NCBI RefSeq assembly: GCF_012849055.1
Contig: NZ_CP051677.1
Coordinates: 2,929,001 to 2,993,000, forward strand
DNA: 64,000 nt
Source: Spirosoma rhododendri
GTDB taxonomy: Bacteria; Bacteroidota; Bacteroidia; Cytophagales; Spirosomataceae
Direction: 5' to 3'
Shown: positions 44,060-54,000 of the stretch, in pieces
Numbering within the stretch: the stretch's first letter is position 1
How the letters are laid out: each line of letters begins with the position of its first letter
Position numbers and translations under genes: made by a program
Notes under the pieces: generated by a model
What the model was told of the DNA's origin: nothing
The model's input: the letters and a program-made list of their open reading frames with translations, nothing else
Database searches by the model: none

Positions 44060-44824
44060 TTAAAGCTTATCCAGAAAATGGGTGAAGGTGTCGCCACGGA
44101 GACCCAGGCGGATGGTTTCGAGGGGGATGACTTCGTGCGGGGCAATGTTGCCGACGTTGACGTTGGCGCCCAACAACTTCACGAACCACACCTGCTGCTC
44201 TTTCTGTGGAGCTTCCCAAAGCACGCTTTCTGAAGGTACCTGCGTCAGAATTTCTTCGACCAGTCCCTGCCGTACTTCGCCACTCGACCGGAACAGCCCG
44301 ACCGTACCGCCTTCGCGGGCCTCGCCGATTACTTTCCAGGCACCAGCCTGTAGTTCAGACTTCATCAGCTGAATCCACTTATAGGGCGGGATGATCTTGG
44401 CTTCGTCTTTCGACCCCACCTCCGACAACACCGTTACCTGCGTTGCCAGCGTGCGGATGTATTCGCATTTGTCGTCCTGCGCCATGTCAATCGATCCGTC
44501 CGACACTTCGGCGTATTCCATGCCGTATCGGTCGAGAAGCTTGCGGTATTCATCGAACTGCTTGCGAACAACAAAGGCTTCGAACAGCGTACCGCCGAAA
44601 TAAACAGGTATGTTGGCCGAGCGGTAGAGGGCCAGTTTTTCGGTCAGTTTGGGTGTAACAAAGGAGGTCGCCCAGCCTAGTTTAACGATGTCGGTGTAGT
44701 CGGCGGAGGTGGACAGAAAGTCTTCTACCTCCCGCAGGCTTAGTCCCTTGTCCATCACCATCGTCAGGCCGTTTTGTCGGGGCTTAACGGTGCGGTCGGG
44801 TATCTGCGTAAGCGTATAATTCAT
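44060..44824 (-). CDS. Phosphosulfolactate synthase-like protein (ComA family)
   Basis: A 254-residue ComA-family TIM-barrel enzyme. The family adds sulfite to phosphoenolpyruvate to give phosphosulfolactate, the first step of one coenzyme M route. Seen here are VMDKGLSLREVEDFL, VKLGWATSFV, VYFGGTLFEAF, AEVSDGSIDM and GEAREGGTVGLF, which hold the conserved Asp, Lys and Glu residues. No comB- or comC-like gene is nearby, so the product's fate is open. A sulfolactate or sulfonate end product is only a guess. Confidence 0.85.
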   Translation of the reverse strand: MNYTLTQIPDRTVKPRQNGLTMVMDKGLSLREVEDFLSTSADYTDIVKLGWATSFVTPKLTEKLALYRSANIPVYFGGTLFEAFVVRKQFDEYRKLLDRYGMEYAEVSDGSIDMAQDDKCEYIRTLATQVTVLSEVGSKDEAKIIPPYKWIQLMKSELQAGAWKVIGEAREGGTVGLFRSSGEVRQGLVEEILTQVPSESVLWEAPQKEQQVWFVKLLGANVNVGNIAPHEVIPLETIRLGLRGDTFTHFLDKL

Positions 44825-44940
44825 TCAGTTTGATTGAATAGGGTATTTCAAAAACGCCCAAAAGTAGCATAACTCTAACGAACCCCCCAAGAAAGTACAC
44901 CGATAATCGCTTGTTCGGCCTTGTTTACTTGGTTTTGTAC

Positions 44941-44948
44941 TATTTTTG
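44941..44948 (+). promoter_or_regulatory. -7 promoter element of the thioesterase gene
   Basis: TATTTTTG matches TAnnTTTG. The ATG at 44955 is only 6 bases further, so the transcript may be leaderless or nearly so. The site overlaps the TTG at 44946 that opens the longest frame. Confidence 0.5.
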
Positions 44949-44954
44949 TCCCGT

Positions 44955-45404
44955 ATGGACACCACAAAAAATACCCGGCTCGATTTTTTTCGGGCGATGA
45001 TTGGCCGCGACATGAGTGGTAGTATTTCACCGCTGGGCCGCTGGTTGAATGTTACGCTCCGGCAGGTTGACGAGGGGCTGCTGGTTGCCGACCTGATCGT
45101 GCGGGAAGACATGACCAATCCGGCCGGTATGTTGCATGGGGGAGCCACTTGCGCACTGCTCGATGATCTGGTTGGGGCGATGGTATTTTCGCTGAACCGG
45201 GAATACCTATATGTATCGGTCAATATGAACGTCGATTTTCTGCACGCGGCCCGGCTTGGCGATATGATTAGCATCCGGGCCGAGGCCATCCGGGCGGGGC
45301 GCAACATCGTTCATTGCGAAGGCCGAATCGTTGCCGAGGATGGCAAAATCATCGCTAAATGCTCGACCAATCTGGTACAGACAAATACGAAGCTGCCGTT
45401 TTGA
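44955..45404 (+). CDS. PaaI-type hotdog-fold thioesterase
   Basis: A 149-residue hotdog protein that should hydrolyse an acyl-CoA thioester. NPAGMLHGGATCALLDDLVGA is the active-site helix of the PaaI group, and SVNMNVDFLHAARLGDMISI is the following conserved strand pair. The frame opens at TTG 44946, but that codon lies in the -7 element; the ATG at 44955 (MDTTKNTRLDFF) is therefore chosen. The substrate is unknown. Confidence 0.88.
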   Translation: MDTTKNTRLDFFRAMIGRDMSGSISPLGRWLNVTLRQVDEGLLVADLIVREDMTNPAGMLHGGATCALLDDLVGAMVFSLNREYLYVSVNMNVDFLHAARLGDMISIRAEAIRAGRNIVHCEGRIVAEDGKIIAKCSTNLVQTNTKLPF

Positions 45405-45455
45405 TTTTTTTGTGGCGATGGGTGCGCCAGTCTCCGCAAAAAACTGCGTAACGTC

Positions 45456-45486
45456 TTGCGTTTTTTTGTCGAAACCATTACTTTTG
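45456..45486 (+). promoter_or_regulatory. Promoter of rplU-rpmA
   Basis: TTG at 45456-45458, a 20-base spacer, then TACTTTTG at 45479-45486 followed by C. This is the full Bacteroidota pattern at standard spacing, 30 bases before the rplU ATG. Confidence 0.65.
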
Positions 45487-45515
45487 CCCCTCATTTCCAA
45501 TTTTATACAAAAATC

Positions 45516-45833
45516 ATGTACGCAATCGTAGAGATCGCAGGACAGCAATTCAAGATCCAGAAGGATCGCTTCATCTACACCCACCGGTTAGAAGGCGATG
45601 TGGACGCTGTACTTGCGGCCGACAAGGTGAAAGTTCTCCTTGTTGATAACGAAGGTAGCGTTGCCATCGGTGCGCCGACGGTAGCTGGAGCCGCTGTATC
45701 GGCCAAGATCGTTGAACACCTGAAAGGCGAGAAAGTGATCGTCTTCAAGAAGAAGCGTCGGAAAGGCTACAAAAAGAAAAACGGACACCGTCAGTACCTG
45801 ACCAAAGTCCTGATTCAAGACATCACTCTTTAA
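45516..45833 (+). CDS. rplU: 50S ribosomal protein L21
   Basis: A 105-residue L21. MYAIVEIAGQQFKIQKDRF is the conserved start, and KKKRRKGYKKKNGHRQYLTKVLI is the rRNA-binding tail. The frame is open from 45456, but ATG 45516 matches all L21 proteins and sits just after the promoter. It forms a pair with rpmA, with an inverted repeat between them. Confidence 0.97.
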   Translation: MYAIVEIAGQQFKIQKDRFIYTHRLEGDVDAVLAADKVKVLLVDNEGSVAIGAPTVAGAAVSAKIVEHLKGEKVIVFKKKRRKGYKKKNGHRQYLTKVLIQDITL

Positions 45834-45844
45834 CTAGTCTAACG

Positions 45845-45920
45845 GTCAATGTTTAAAGTTTAAGGTTCAACATAACTTTAAATATTAAACCGCTACGGCG
45901 GACCGTTTCAGACCTTAAAC
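45845..45920. repeat. Interrupted inverted unit-repeat element between rplU and rpmA
   Basis: Left side from 45845, units GTTTAAA and GTTTAAG; the right side is split into 45874-45890 and 45905-45920 by a GC-rich block (45891-45904, CGCTACGGCGGACC). Pairing is imperfect. It starts 12 bases after the rplU stop and ends 12 bases before the rpmA start. Confidence 0.68.
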
Positions 45921-45932
45921 TTCTTTGAAAAA

Positions 45933-46256
45933 ATGGCACACAAGAAAGGTGTAGGTAGTTCCAAAAACGGCCGCGATTCACACAGCAAGCGCCTGGGCGT
46001 AAAGCTGTTCGGTGGTCAGTCGGCTATTGCTGGCAACATCATCATTCGTCAGCGGGGTACGAAGCATCACCCCGGTAAAAACGTAGGTCTGGGTAAAGAC
46101 TACACGCTGTTCGCTCTGGTCGATGGCGTTGTTAAGTTCCGCCCCGGCCGGAACAGCCGTTCGTACGTAGACATCATCCCGGCAGGTCCGTCGGCTGTGG
46201 TAGCGCAGCCTTCGCCAGCAGTTCCCGCAGCTGCTGTAGCGGCTCCGGTTGAATAA
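45933..46256 (+). CDS. rpmA: 50S ribosomal protein L27
   Basis: A 107-residue L27. [16 protein letters not shown] is the conserved N-terminus reaching the peptidyl transferase centre, and [19 protein letters not shown] is the core. There is no N-terminal extension that would need processing. The C-terminus carries an extra Ala/Pro/Val-rich tail of about 20 residues after SRSYVDII. A strong terminator follows. Confidence 0.97.
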   Translation: MAHKKGVGSSKNGRDSHSKRLGVKLFGGQSAIAGNIIIRQRGTKHHPGKNVGLGKDYTLFALVDGVVKFRPGRNSRSYVDIIPAGPSAVVAQPSPAVPAAAVAAPVE

Positions 46257-46278
46257 ACAACGGTCTGATGACCTGTTG

Positions 46279-46311
46279 AAAACCCGCCTGATTTCCGTCA
46301 GGCGGGTTTTT
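46279..46311 (+). terminator. Rho-independent terminator after rpmA
   Basis: Stem AACCCGCCTGA with TCAGGCGGGTT (11 pairs) around a small loop, then a run of T, about 25 bases after the rpmA stop. Confidence 0.92.
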
Positions 46312-46373
46312 CGCGTTGTGCGTCAAACTAAAAAACAAACCCACCTGTTGGGGAAGAGAGTTGTGGCGATTTT

Positions 46374-46489
46374 AAGTTGTAAAGTCGTAAAGTTACAGAG
46401 TTTAAAAGTTGGCTACCGCGTTAGCCCATCCGGCGATCAACCGCACGCCAGCAACTTTACAACTTTGTAACCATCCAACTTTACAACTT
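46374..46489. repeat. Inverted unit-repeat element, AAAGTTGT type
   Basis: The left arm 46374-46414 and right arm 46448-46489 are degenerate complements made of an 8-base unit AAAGTTGT and variants, around a loop of about 33 bases. It lies between the rpmA terminator and the nfu gene, ending 32 bases before the nfu ATG. Confidence 0.72.
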
Positions 46490-46521
46490 CACGCATAACC
46501 CTATAACGTCAAAGAAAAGAT

Positions 46522-47124
46522 ATGAATTCTGCCCTGAGTCGCCCTGTTTCGGTATTTACCGAAGGTAGCCCTAACCCCAACTCGATGAAGTTCGTGCTCA
46601 GCGTCGAACTGGTGCCGAGCGGTCTTTCATTTGATTACGCAACCCCGGCCGATGCGCTCGTCGATAGTAAAGCGTCGCCCTTAGCTGTGGCTTTGTTTGG
46701 GTTTGAGTTCGTTCGTCGGGTGTTCATCGCCAGCAACTTCGTCACTGTCACGAAAGACGACGAGACCGACTGGGATGAGGTCATGTTCGAAGTAAAGCTG
46801 TTCCTGAAAGAATACCTGGGTGAGCAGAAGCCGGTGTTTTCGCAGCGTACGATGGATGCCAATACCACGAAGCTGGACATGGATTCGGAAACGGTGCAGA
46901 AGATCAAAGCCGTGCTCGATCAGTACATTCGGCCGGCCGTCGAAACGGACGGTGGCGCCATCAATTTTCACTCATTCGACGAACCCAGTGGCACGGTGAA
47001 AGTGCAGCTGCAAGGCTCATGCAGTGGCTGCCCATCGTCGACGCTCACACTAAAAGCTGGTATTGAAAACCTGCTCACCCGCCTGGTTCCGGAAGTGAAA
47101 CTGGTCGAAGCGGAAGGGGTATAA
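46522..47124 (+). CDS. NifU/Nfu family iron-sulfur cluster carrier
   Basis: A 200-residue Nfu protein: an N-terminal Nfu_N scaffold domain (SPNPNSMKFVLSVELV, residues 15-105) and a C-terminal NifU domain with the cluster-binding pair C167 and C170 in GSCSGCPSS. It should pass 4Fe-4S clusters to target proteins in the cytoplasm. No other isc or suf gene is in the window. Confidence 0.93.
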   Translation: MNSALSRPVSVFTEGSPNPNSMKFVLSVELVPSGLSFDYATPADALVDSKASPLAVALFGFEFVRRVFIASNFVTVTKDDETDWDEVMFEVKLFLKEYLGEQKPVFSQRTMDANTTKLDMDSETVQKIKAVLDQYIRPAVETDGGAINFHSFDEPSGTVKVQLQGSCSGCPSSTLTLKAGIENLLTRLVPEVKLVEAEGV

Positions 47125-47128
47125 ATGA

Positions 47129-47208
47129 GTTTAACGTTGATGGTTTAAGGTTTAAAGTTGCCTGCTTCCAGCGGAAGAACCTTAAACGTTGAACCATAAA
47201 CGTTAAAC
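47129..47208. repeat. Inverted unit-repeat element, GTTTAAG type
   Basis: Arms of 31 bases (47129-47159 and 47178-47208) match at 27 positions across an 18-base loop. Units are GTTTAAC, GTTGATG, GTTTAAG and similar. It begins 5 bases after the nfu stop. Confidence 0.85.
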
Positions 47209-47307
47209 ATACAATTGGCCGATGGCTCAGAAAAACCGTCTCTGGTGAATCCGGGGGCGGTTTTACCGTTTACTTTGCAGGAATATACCCATCGATAAAA
47301 ACACTAC

Positions 47308-48738
47308 ATGAAGTATTCATTGATACTGGGAGCAATAGGACTGACGCTGTCGACAGTGTCGGGGCAGAATATGCTTGGTATCTCAACCAGCCGGTACGGT
47401 GGAACCAACCGGCTATATATCAACCCGGCATTAGCCGCCGATTCACCATCCCGCATCTTTCTGAACGGAGCCACTGGTAATCTCCATCTCGACAATAACT
47501 ACGTCCGTTATCAGGCACCGTTTTCGCTGCTCCGGCTCGTCACCGACCGGGTGCCGGGCAGGTACCGAAACGCCGACGGGTCGGTGCGGTTCGACGAGTC
47601 GTACACGCAGGAAATCAACGACGGCAAACCCAAAAACGGTACCCTGTCGGGCGAAGTACGTGGACCGGCCCTGCTGATAAAAACCAGTGAGCGTAGTGCT
47701 GTTGCCGTCACTACCCGATTTCGGGGCATCGCGCAGGTTGTCGGTACATCGCAGGCGCTACTATCGTCGTTGCGGGCCAGCCTGAACGATGGTGCGCTGT
47801 ACGGTATTCCCAGCCGAAACAACCAACTGAACGTCAACAGCAATACCTACGCAGAACTGGCCTTTACCTATGCGTCGACGCTGCTGGAAGGCGATGGACA
47901 GAAGATATTGATGGGCGCAACTGTGAAAGGGCTGCTGGGATACAACGCGCAGCATTTTATCAACAAAGGCATGACTTACCGTGTCACGGCTGACGCGGCA
48001 ACGCCCGACATGCCGTATCTGGAAGTTACTCAACTCGATGCTACGCTGGGTTACACAACGTTCCTCCAGAACCGGGGTATAAGTCCCCGTACGCTGCTAA
48101 GCACCGATATTCCGGGGGTTGGTTTGGGGGCCGATATTGGGTTGACTTACGTTCGGCAATACGACAGCGACAGCCCATCGCTGCGTATCGGGGCAGCCAT
48201 CACTGACATTGGCGGAATCAGCTACAAGGGCGAGGATTACATCTATACTTCCGCACAGCTGGATCAGTCGCCGATCCGCTTCCGGGGCAGCGATTTCATT
48301 AACGTAAGCGGTACGCTCGACATCGCCCAGACGGTACAGCAGAAACTCAGTGCCGGGCGTAGCCCCGACCGGACTCGTTTCGGAGCCGGGTTGCCTACGT
48401 CGCTCAACCTGACTGTCGATTACACGGAACCGTCGGGAGCGGGTATTGGTCTGACGTATTTGCAGGATCTGCGGTCGGTGCAGGCGCAGGCTGTACACCA
48501 GCCTACGCTAATCGCCGTGACGCCCCACTTCGATAAACGGTGGCTAAGTCTGTCGCTGCCGGTAGTGTACCTCAACCGGGGGGTCAGTGTGGGCGCGTCG
48601 GTGCGGGTAGGGCCAGTCTGGCTCGGTACCGACAACTTTTTGGGGCTGCTGGGTAACTCGTCCAACGGCATTCGCCCGCGTGGCCTGGACGTTTACGGGG
48701 GTATTGCCTTCGGGCTGGGCCGTGTCAACGACGAGTAG
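47308..48738 (+). CDS. DUF5723 family outer membrane protein
   Basis: A 476-residue secreted protein with a signal peptide (residues 1-19, SLILGAIGLTLSTVSGQ) and a long run of beta-type strands that fits an outer membrane barrel. LGISTSRYGGTNRLYINPALAADSPSRIFLN resembles the start of DUF5723 proteins in Bacteroidota. It ends in VNDE and not in an aromatic residue, so barrel assembly through a standard C-terminal signal is uncertain. The function is unknown. It is transcribed alone. Confidence 0.75.
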   Translation: MKYSLILGAIGLTLSTVSGQNMLGISTSRYGGTNRLYINPALAADSPSRIFLNGATGNLHLDNNYVRYQAPFSLLRLVTDRVPGRYRNADGSVRFDESYTQEINDGKPKNGTLSGEVRGPALLIKTSERSAVAVTTRFRGIAQVVGTSQALLSSLRASLNDGALYGIPSRNNQLNVNSNTYAELAFTYASTLLEGDGQKILMGATVKGLLGYNAQHFINKGMTYRVTADAATPDMPYLEVTQLDATLGYTTFLQNRGISPRTLLSTDIPGVGLGADIGLTYVRQYDSDSPSLRIGAAITDIGGISYKGEDYIYTSAQLDQSPIRFRGSDFINVSGTLDIAQTVQQKLSAGRSPDRTRFGAGLPTSLNLTVDYTEPSGAGIGLTYLQDLRSVQAQAVHQPTLIAVTPHFDKRWLSLSLPVVYLNRGVSVGASVRVGPVWLGTDNFLGLLGNSSNGIRPRGLDVYGGIAFGLGRVNDE

Positions 48739-48778
48739 CCACCTCGGCTGGCTTCGGTCAGAATTCATGAAAAATGCG

Positions 48779-48786
48779 TAAATTTG
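48779..48786 (+). promoter_or_regulatory. -7 promoter element of recG
   Basis: TAAATTTG matches TAnnTTTG and lies 29 bases before the ATG at 48816. Confidence 0.48.
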
Positions 48787-48815
48787 GATAGTACCCTACT
48801 TGAAAACCGGGGTGC

Positions 48816-50936
48816 ATGGGGTCTGCTATGACCGAACGAACGACCTTTTTCGATACACCACTCACGCAATTACGGAGTCTTGGGCCGCAACGTACTGAAC
48901 TGATCAACAAGGAACTGAATCTGTTCACGTTTGGTGACCTGATTCAGTACTATCCGTTTCGGTACGACGACCGTTCGCGCTACTATACGATCAGCGAACT
49001 GATGGACAGTATGTCGTCGGCGCAGGTACGCGGTCGGCTGCGGGAATGGTGTGTGGAAGGAGAGGGGCCGAAAAAGCGACTGGTTGGTACGTTCACCGAC
49101 GGTACCGGCACGATGAGCCTGGTCTGGTTTCAGGGGATTGCCTACATCGAGAAAACGCTTCGTCGCGATGGTGAATACATTGCTTACGGCAAGCCACAAT
49201 CGTTCAGTGGTCAGTTCAGCATTATTCACCCTGAGCTGGAAAACACAGCTACCAGTTCGGCCAGCGAACCCGGCTTCTACCCGGTTTACAATCTGACCGA
49301 AAAGCTCCGTAAACGACACCTCGATAGCAAAGCCATCGGGAAAGTGATGCGCCAGTTGCTTGAGCTGTCGTGGAGTCATATTCACGAAACGCTCCCTGCC
49401 GATTTGATCGAGAAATACCGGCTTATCAGCAAGCGCGATGCTATCTGGAATATTCACCTGCCCCAAAATCAGGGATGGCTCAAGCAGGCGCAGCGCCGAC
49501 TGAAATTTGAAGAGCTGTTTTATAATCAGTTGCGGCTGATTAAAAACAAGCTGATGCAGAAAGAAGAGTTTCCCGGTCAGGTTTTTCGGGATACGACGTT
49601 GATGAAGCATTTCTACAATGAACTGCTCCCGTTTGAACTGACGGGTGCGCAACAGCGTGTAATCCGCGAACTCTACGCCGATTTCCTGACGGGTAAGCAA
49701 ATGAACCGGTTGTTGCAGGGCGACGTGGGTAGCGGCAAAACTATCGTTGCGTTTATCGCCTGCCTGATGGCGATTGGCAACGGAGCGCAGGCCTGTCTAA
49801 TGGCCCCAACCGAAATTCTGGCCGATCAGCACTACAACGGCCTGAAACCTTTCGCCGACGCAATGGGCCTGAACATCGGCATCCTGACCGGGTCGACCAA
49901 CAAGAAACGCCGGGTGGTGCTGCACGACGAGTTGCAATCGGGGAAGATGCATATTCTGGTTGGCACGCACGCGCTGCTGGAAGATGCCGTGCAGTACAAG
50001 AATCTTGGCCTGTGTATCATCGACGAGCAGCACCGGTTTGGTGTAGCGCAACGAGCCAAGCTGTGGGGTAAAAACGAAACGGTACCCCCACACATTCTGG
50101 TTATGACGGCGACGCCCATCCCCCGTACGCTAGCCATGACGCTTTACGGCAATCTCGACGTCTCGACCATCGATGAACTACCCAAAGGGCGGAAGCCGAT
50201 CAAAACGGTACACAAGTTTGACAAACACCGCTCCGAAGTCTTTGGCTTTATGCGGCAGCAGCTCGAACTGGGCAGGCAGGTCTACGTAGTTTATCCGCTG
50301 ATTGAAGAATCGGAAAAGCTGGACTACAAAGATTTGATGGATGGCTACGAAAGCATGCAGCGGGCGTTCCCCCGGCCTACCTACGAAATTGGCATTCTTC
50401 ACGGCAAGATGCTGGCCTACGAAAAAGACGACGAGATGAAGCGGTTTCTGAAGCGCGAAACGCAGATTCTGGTCGCGACAACGGTTATCGAGGTCGGGGT
50501 CAATGTTCCGAACGCCAGCGTTATGGTTATCGAGAGCGCCGAACGGTTTGGGTTGTCGCAACTGCATCAGCTGCGCGGGCGCGTTGGGCGGGGGGCTGAG
50601 CAGTCGTACTGTATTATGATGACTGGCTACAAACTCAGCAGCGACACCCGCACTCGGCTTGAAACGATGGTTCGCACCAACAACGGGTTTGAAATTGCCG
50701 ACGTCGACCTGCAACTACGCGGCCCCGGCGACCTGACCGGCACGCAGCAGAGTGGTGTGATGGACCTGATGATTGCCGACCTCGCTAAAGACGGCCCAAT
50801 CCTGACGGCTGCCCGCGAATCTGCCCAAGCTATTCTGGCGGAAGACCCCGAGCTTGTATTACCCCAACATGCCCCTGTCCGTAATCAGGTCGACAACGTC
50901 CGCAAACACGGTAACAACTGGGGGCGGATCAGTTAG
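48816..50936 (+). CDS. recG: ATP-dependent DNA helicase RecG
   Basis: A 706-residue RecG, which reverses stalled forks and processes branched DNA. The wedge (OB-fold) domain occupies about residues 20-200 (AQVRGRLREWCVEGEGPKKRL). The SF2 motor has Walker A GDVGSGKT near 302-308, DEQH in IIDEQHRFG near 404, TATPIPRTLAMTLYG and QLRGRVGRG. The TRG motif region follows (GPGDLTGTQQSG). ATG 48816 or ATG 48828 (MTERTTFF) could be the start; both lie after the promoter. Confidence 0.95.
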   Translation: MGSAMTERTTFFDTPLTQLRSLGPQRTELINKELNLFTFGDLIQYYPFRYDDRSRYYTISELMDSMSSAQVRGRLREWCVEGEGPKKRLVGTFTDGTGTMSLVWFQGIAYIEKTLRRDGEYIAYGKPQSFSGQFSIIHPELENTATSSASEPGFYPVYNLTEKLRKRHLDSKAIGKVMRQLLELSWSHIHETLPADLIEKYRLISKRDAIWNIHLPQNQGWLKQAQRRLKFEELFYNQLRLIKNKLMQKEEFPGQVFRDTTLMKHFYNELLPFELTGAQQRVIRELYADFLTGKQMNRLLQGDVGSGKTIVAFIACLMAIGNGAQACLMAPTEILADQHYNGLKPFADAMGLNIGILTGSTNKKRRVVLHDELQSGKMHILVGTHALLEDAVQYKNLGLCIIDEQHRFGVAQRAKLWGKNETVPPHILVMTATPIPRTLAMTLYGNLDVSTIDELPKGRKPIKTVHKFDKHRSEVFGFMRQQLELGRQVYVVYPLIEESEKLDYKDLMDGYESMQRAFPRPTYEIGILHGKMLAYEKDDEMKRFLKRETQILVATTVIEVGVNVPNASVMVIESAERFGLSQLHQLRGRVGRGAEQSYCIMMTGYKLSSDTRTRLETMVRTNNGFEIADVDLQLRGPGDLTGTQQSGVMDLMIADLAKDGPILTAARESAQAILAEDPELVLPQHAPVRNQVDNVRKHGNNWGRIS

Positions 50937-51094
50937 TTGCGACTTTTCGACGGCTGTAAAGCGAGAAAATAACTGATCAAAATAGGCTTATGAGTGAAAA
51001 AAATATCACTCGGTGGTAATCCAGCACAAGTAAACAGATATTAAAAGCGGCTTTAGATTCTGTTAAAAAACAGTTAACTGGATCTCTATCGCTT

Positions 51095-54000
51095 ATGCAA
51101 AAGAACTCTACTAATCCGGGATGTACGGATCGGCCGGAGGAACGGACTCGCTGGTTATTGAGCGGGCTCGCCGTATTTATGCTGCTAATGCTTTGCTCAT
51201 TCGGGGCAATGGCCCAAACTAAAGTATCAGGGCGAGTAATTGACGCGCAACAACAGGGCCTGCCTGGGGTCAGCGTTGTTGTGAAAGGAACAACTACAGG
51301 GTCTGTAACCGACAGCGACGGACGGTATTCGGTCAATGTACCCCGCGACGGTATCGCACTGGTTTTCTCGTATATCGGCTACGTATCGCAGGAAGTACCC
51401 ATCGACGGTAAATCAACGATCAACGTCAATATGGCTGACGATACAAAATCACTGAACGAGGTTATCGTCGTTGGGTATGGCACGCAGCGTAAAGAAACCA
51501 TTACGGGTTCGGTCGTAGCGGTTAAAGGAACGGATCTGGTGAAGTCACCTACGACCAACCTGTCGAACTCGCTGGCTGGTCGTCTGCCGGGCGTAACGGC
51601 GGTGAACCGCAGTGGTGAGCCGGGTTACGATGGATCAACCATCCGAATTCGCGGTACAAACACGTTGGGTAACAACAGTGCACTGGTTGTTGTGGATGGT
51701 ATCCCCGACCGGGCCGGTGGTCTGGACCGGATTAACCCCGCCGACATCGAAACGATTTCGGTCCTGAAAGATGCGTCGGCGGCTATCTACGGATCGCGGG
51801 CAGCTAACGGCGTTATCCTGATTACGACCAAGCGCGGTAAAAGCGGAAAGCCTCAACTGTCGTACTCGTTCAACCAGGGTATTGCGCAGCCAACCGTTGT
51901 GCCTAAACTGGCGAATGCCGGGCAGTACGCCGAAATGCTGAATGACCTGAACATATACGAACTGCCGACAGCGGAGTGGTCAGCAGCAACGCAGGGCTTC
52001 AAAACAAACGGTACGTACACACGTCCTGATGGAACGGTACGCACGGCGCCCTATTCGCCAACCGATATTCAGAAATATAACGACGGATCGGACCCCTGGG
52101 GCCACCCGAATACTGATTGGTACAAGTCGACGCTGAAAACGTGGTCGCCCCAGTCGCGGCATAACCTGCAATTGACGGGTGGTACCGAAGATTTCAAATA
52201 CCTCGCTTCGCTGGGGTACCAGAATCAGGATGCGTTCTACAAAAACTCGGCAACGGGATACAAGCAGTACGATATCCGGCTTAATATCGACGCCAATATC
52301 AGCAAGTACCTGCACGTAGCACTGGGTATCCTGGGTCGTGAAGAATTCCGGTACTACCCAACACGGGGAGCCGGTGCAATTTTCCGGATGCAGATGCGGG
52401 GTAAGCCAAACCAGCCTGCATTCTGGCCTGATGGTCGCCCCGGTCCAGACATCGAAAACGGTGAAAATCCGGTTGTCATTACAACTAACGCTACCGGTTA
52501 CGACCGCGACAAGCGTGATTATATTCAGACCAATGGCCAGCTGGATTTCAAAGTTCCGGGCGTTGATGGGCTGAAAATACAGGCAACGGCAGCTGTCGAT
52601 AAACTGAATCAGAACAACCGGCGCTGGGAAACACCCTGGACGCTGTACGAACGGGGTACGGGTGTCGATGCCAATGGTGTCCCCAACCTGATTGCCAGCA
52701 AACGTGGACCGGCAGAACCTCGTCTGACGCTGGGCAACAACACGCAGTTGAACATCCTGCTAGGTCTGATTGGAACCTACGAGCGCAAGTTTGGTGATCA
52801 CGGCCTAACTGCCCTGGTAGGGGTAAACCGGGAAACGATTCAGGGCGACAATTTCAACGCCTATCGTCGGTATTTCATCTCGCCCGCTATCGACCAACTG
52901 TTTGCGGGTGGTGCGCTGGAGCAGAACAACGGTGGTAGCGCGTTTAACCGGGCTCGTCTGAACTACTTCAGCCGGATTGCGTACAACTACAAAGAAAAAT
53001 ACCTGTTCGAATTCCTGAGCCGGTACGATGGCTCTGACATCTTCCCCGCAGCAACGCGTTATGGTTTCTTCCCTGGCGTTATGGCGGGCTGGGTGGTATC
53101 TGAGGAAGGATTCTGGAAGCGTAGCGTACCCATCATGAACTACTTCAAGGTCCGGGCTTCTTACGGACAGTTGGGTAACGACCAGATCTATTTCCCCGGT
53201 ACAACCACGCTGGCTACGTATCAGTACCTGCCGACCTACGGCTTCAATACGTACATTATCAATAACGCCCAGCAGCAAACGTTGTCGGAAGCCCGGATCC
53301 CCAACCCAACGATCACGTGGGAGGTAGCCAACAATGCTGACATCGGTATCGAAGGTCAGTTGTTCAACGGCAAGATTGCCTTTGAATTTGATTACTTCAA
53401 CAACCTGCGGACATCGATTCTGTACCCCCGCAACGCATCAGTACCGCGCACGACGGGCCTGACGCTGCCCCCGGAGAATATTGGTAAAGTGCGTAACAGC
53501 GGTTTCGACGGACAGATTAGCTACAACGGTCAGGCGGGTGCACTGCGCTACAGCGTTGGCGTAAACGGTGGCTACGCGCAGAACAAGATTATTTTCTGGG
53601 ACGAAGCCCCCGGTGCTCCCGACTGGCAGCGCACAACGGGTAAGCCCATCAACGCTTACCTTGCCTATCAGTACGACGGCGTATTCGCGACGCAGGCTGA
53701 TATCGACGCCAACCGGCTCGACTACTCGGCCATCGTGAAAACGCTGCGTCCCGGCGATATGAAGTACAAGGATTTCGACGGCGATGGTAAAATCACGCCA
53801 AACGATCAGGTACGGAACAACCGGACAAACCTGCCGCTCTTCCAGGGTGGTATGAACATCTCTGCTTCGTACAAAAACTTTGACTTGACCGTACTATTCC
53901 AGGGTTCGGCCGGTGCGCAGCAGTATATCAGTTTGGGTGAATCGGGTAACGTTGGTAACTACTTACAGGAGATTTATTACAACCGCTGGACCGTTGATAA

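Noticed and set aside
7918..47208. CRISPR-like array suggested by recurring GTTTAAG words
   Set aside because: The words are degenerate, dispersed between genes and arranged as inverted arms. There are no regularly spaced identical repeats and no cas genes.
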